Assembly: GCF_040802235.1 (NCBI RefSeq)
Contig: NC_133158.1
Coordinates: 39,188,001-39,252,000 of the forward strand
DNA: 64,000 bases
Direction: 5' to 3'
Source: Manis javanica
Lineage: Eukaryota > Chordata > Mammalia > Pholidota > Manidae
The notes under the pieces are model-generated. The model worked only from the letters and a program-made list of their open reading frames with translations, was not told where the DNA came from and did not search any database. Shown one piece after another: positions 61,360 through 64,000 of the stretch (position 1 is its first letter; every line of letters begins with the position of its first letter). A program made the position numbers and the translations under genes.

Positions 61360-62000
61360 TCTGGGCTTATTGTTCCCCTTAGATTTTTGGCTTTTTGAGT
61401 CATTTAAAAATAATTTCCCAGAGGACCTGTCCTTTCACTGAACTTTCTGGGAAATAAGCATTGTGTATGATAGTCTTTTGTGAATCAAACTTTTATCTTC
61501 TATCTTCCTGTCCATTCTTATGTTCGTTCCGAGTCCCGGTTTATTCTTTTGTTTTCTATTTCTCAGAAGCACCTTTCTGCAGTTTGCAATCTTACTAGAT
61601 TTCCCATACAATTGTTTCTAGTTTATTTTTTTCTGTCATTTTCATTATTTACTAACGTTTGCTTTTCTTAAGTGTTCCTCCCCGTATTTTGATTTGAATG
61701 TTCAGTATTTCAGTAATTTTTGAAATGTAATGAAAACATTAAAGTTAAAATTTTCATTCTAAATACAGTCTTAAATGTACTGATGTCCAAAGATCCTTGT
61801 TCTAATTTTCATTATTTCTCAATTATCACTTTTTCCTGTTTTCGCTTCTTCCTTGATCTAATCATTACTTAAATGAATGCTTTAATTATGAGGAAATGGG
61901 AATTTTCTCTTGACTCTTGTTTATTCATTTGTGGTTTTATTATAATGCAGCCTGGAAATATACGTACTCAACTGAGGATCAAAACAACTCTTTTTAATGT
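61360..62000 (-). repeat. Probable old LINE fragment in SPATC1L intron 1
   Basis: AT-rich sequence with antisense L1-like landmarks (TCTAATTTTCATTATTTCTC, CTTCCTTGATCTAATCATTA). Strongly diverged. Confidence 0.4.
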
Positions 62001-62479
62001 TTAACACAACTGGGTGTAGATTTGGGAGTAAATGAAGAGAATTACGATTCACTGAATAGAAGCAGAACAAAGCCCATGCCTCCTGACCATGTAGATCCCT
62101 TTACACCTGGTGACAGGTGTCGCTCTGCTCCTGGGCCCCCAGGTGGGTGATCCGGCCCCATCCCCCACTGGGACACCTCTGCCTCTGTGTGCCTATGTCC
62201 CTAGCACAGGAGGAACCTGGAGAGGGGATGCCTCTGCTTGGTGAGCCCTCAGAGGGTGCTCTGTTGAGAGATTCTGGGCCGAACGGACAGCTGGCTTGAG
62301 GCTGTGAGGCCCAGGGCGGGACTTCTAGGACTAGCCGTTGGCTGCCAGGCAGACAGAAGCAGGACGTGTACTGATGACACTGTTTCTTTTGCACGTTTTT
62401 TTTCTGGAAGACATTGCTGGGGAGGTTGGTTGGTTCCTAAGGAGGCACAGTTTAGAATACAATTTTTCAATATAGCACA

Positions 62480-63120
62480 ACACTATTTCTCAAATATATA
62501 TTTGCTTTATTGCTAGAAGAACAAATTCATTAAAAAGATTATATAAATCCAAAAGATTGATAAGTGAAATTTGATAAAATTTGTAAAATTTTGCATGACA
62601 AGAGTCACCATAAAAAAGTTTAAAATGCAAGCAGTTTGCAATGCATTTCATGAACAAGGAATTAACATGCAGAATACGTGAGGACCTGCTGCGAGTGATG
62701 GTGAAAGACGGCTGCAGCAGAGAGAACAGGTGAGGAAAGGAAACTGCAGAGGGCAGTGGACACACGGGAAGACGTCGGGGTCACTGGCAATTAGGTGACA
62801 CCATTGGCACCACTGTGCATCCCAAGGACAAGAAGCCCTGGGGGACCAGGGCTGTGGAAAGCAAGGACACTTAAACAGGCACACACCTGAGCCTCGGTGT
62901 GGACTGCAGAGGGTGCCACTGAGCAAGGGGCACATTCAGGCATGCTGGTCACAGCTCCACTTTTTCAAGGCAACCTGGCAATAGCCCCATGCCTGCTAAC
63001 AGCACGATGGATAAAAAAGTCACTGAGATTTATCAATGTGGGTAAATGTCAAAAAAGATAATGCTGTGGCAGAAAGGTATGTCACAGAAAAAAATGTGTG
63101 TATGTCTCTATGTAAGATCT
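62480..63120 (+). repeat. Possible decayed repeat in SPATC1L intron 1
   Basis: AT-rich left end, and a right end with CTGAGATTTATCAATGTGGG that resembles an old LINE 3' end in sense. The support is weak. Confidence 0.3.
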
Positions 63121-63296
63121 ACAGAGTGTGTGAAAGCCCACCTGCCGTGTGTGGAGGCACACGCCCACCGAGCCCATGCGCAGGGCCGGTGGCCTTGGTG
63201 GGGGTGCCCTGCAGCGGCTGGCCATCGGTCTAGTGCTCTCCGCCTTCTCGGGAGGCGGCAGGATCATGGACCTGACTTCTTCCTTTCCTTTCCCAG

Positions 63297-63626
63297 TTCC
63301 GGACTTTGCAGGGCTCGCCAGCATCCCTGAGGCGTCCTCCCAGCTGCTGCCATCCTCCCCAGAGGACCTGCTGTGCTCGCACGCACCCCTCTCCAGGGAG
63401 GATGAAGCCTCCCAGGTGCCCTTCAAGGTTTTCCTCAGCAACCCTGAGCTGCATGTGCCCCGCAGCCCCGACAGGAGGCTCTTCCCATAGCTGAGCCCCT
63501 GGCAGGACTCGCTGATGGACAAGACCCTGCTGGAGCCCAGGGAGATGGTCCGACCCAAGGAGGTGTGCTTCTCGGAGAGCAGCCTGCGCACTGGGGACAG
63601 GACCAGGAGCAGCTACTACCTGAATG
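63297..63626 (+). pseudogene. SPATC1L: SPATC1L exon 2 with in-frame TAG
   Basis: 330 bp, open except for the TAG at 63488-63490. Homology to SPATC1L continues in the same frame after the stop ([34 protein letters not shown]) to the donor at 63627. Confidence 0.85.
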
Positions 63627-63779
63627 GTAGGAACGGCAAGGGGCAGGTGCGGGCTGGCACGGGGGGTGGTGGTCTGCAGCGGGGAGGGGCACTAGGGGTG
63701 GCGGGCACAGTGCCTTGTTCTCCCAGCAGAGGGAGTCCATGATCTGGGGCTGTGCCGGTTCAAGTCTTGCCCATTAAAA

Positions 63780-63930
63780 AAAAAGTTGCTTATCTTCCTA
63801 CAATTGACTTCCAAGAGTATCATTAGGGTTTTACCAATGTCCATCATCAGGTTGAGGGAGTTTCCTTTAATGCCCAGTCTGCTTTCATTTGTATTCTGTT
63901 TCTTTTGACATGGCAAATTACACTGACTGA
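63780..63930 (-). repeat. L1 ORF2 fragment
   Basis: CATCAGGTTGAGGGAGTTTC and the sequence around it match the antisense of L1 ORF2 downstream of the FADD box. Confidence 0.55.
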
Positions 63931-64000
63931 TTTTTTTTTTTTGAGAGGGCATCTCTCATATTTATTGATCATATGGTTGCTAACAACAATAAAATTCTGT
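63931..64000 (-). mobile_element. Start of another copy of the retroelement tail, cut by the window end
   Basis: A T-run (63931-63942) followed by GAGAGGGCATCTCTCATATT, TTTATT (AATAAA on the - strand) and AACAACAATAAAATTCTG is the reverse complement of the element at 26268-26409. The element continues beyond the window. Confidence 0.85.

Larger units (their letters stand above)
59459..63626 (+). pseudogene. SPATC1L: SPATC1L (speriolin-like), 5' part, apparently inactivated
   Basis: SPATC1L is a testis-associated paralogue of the centrosomal protein speriolin; human SPATC1L has about 340 residues. Exon 1 (59459-59652) reads [20 protein letters not shown] and a leucine-rich coiled coil, then meets TAG at 59609-59611 (codon 51). 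Near the exon end the reading that matches SPGS-x-VPDF lies in another frame, so an indel is implied. Exon 2 (63297-63626) begins [20 protein letters not shown], includes [18 protein letters not shown] and [12 protein letters not shown], and has an in-frame TAG at 63488-63490 between RRLFP and LSPWQDSL. The splice sites GTGAGC, TTTCCCAG and GTAGGA are intact. Later exons lie beyond the window. Two independent lesions make a pseudogene likely; alternative splicing or assembly error are the alternatives. Confidence 0.8.

Overview
The window is nuclear DNA of a placental mammal. It carries spliced genes with GT-AG introns, a CpG-island promoter, L1 LINEs, L2 and MIR relics and a Tigger1-like DNA transposon. 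Three genes lie head to tail on the + strand: the 3' part of MCM3AP (GANP), a complete LSS (lanosterol synthase), and the 5' part of SPATC1L. From memory, this is the order on human 21q22.3, so the window looks like a conserved block. No lineage-specific SINE (Alu, B1, Bov-tA, carnivore or equid type) was recognised in 64 kb. The young L1 and its unusual 3' module resemble repeats I remember from pangolin (Manis) assemblies. That species guess is memory-based and unproven.

Layout. 1-12552: an MCM3AP intron filled by two antisense L1 elements, a nearly full-length younger one (1-7733) and an older one that has lost most of its endonuclease domain (about 7979-12552), with a short old L1 piece between them. 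13472-22290: the last eight coding exons of MCM3AP (550 codons, open) and its poly(A) signal. 22290-30130: intergenic DNA with a Tigger1-like element (23852-26174), a 142-bp retrocopy with an 11-bp target duplication (26257-26420), an L2 relic, and two related LTR fragments on the - strand just upstream of LSS. 30201-57350: LSS, 22 coding exons that join in frame to 733 residues with every active-site residue I checked in place, and a long 3' UTR. Its intron 17 (9.1 kb) is full of old L1 debris. 59459-63626: the first two coding exons of SPATC1L, which carry an early stop with a frameshift and a second independent stop, so the gene looks dead. 63780-64000: L1 debris and the start of another copy of the 26.3-kb retroelement tail.

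Function. LSS closes 2,3-oxidosqualene to lanosterol in cholesterol synthesis, and its CpG island holds CCAAT and SRE-like sites that fit SREBP2/NF-Y control. MCM3AP encodes the mRNA-export scaffold GANP; the part seen here is its C-terminal MCM3-binding/acetyltransferase region. SPATC1L is a testis-associated speriolin-like gene. The three are neighbours, not a pathway. The most unusual item is a retroviral Env transmembrane-subunit relic placed directly 3' of the young L1, on the same strand and after an A-tract.
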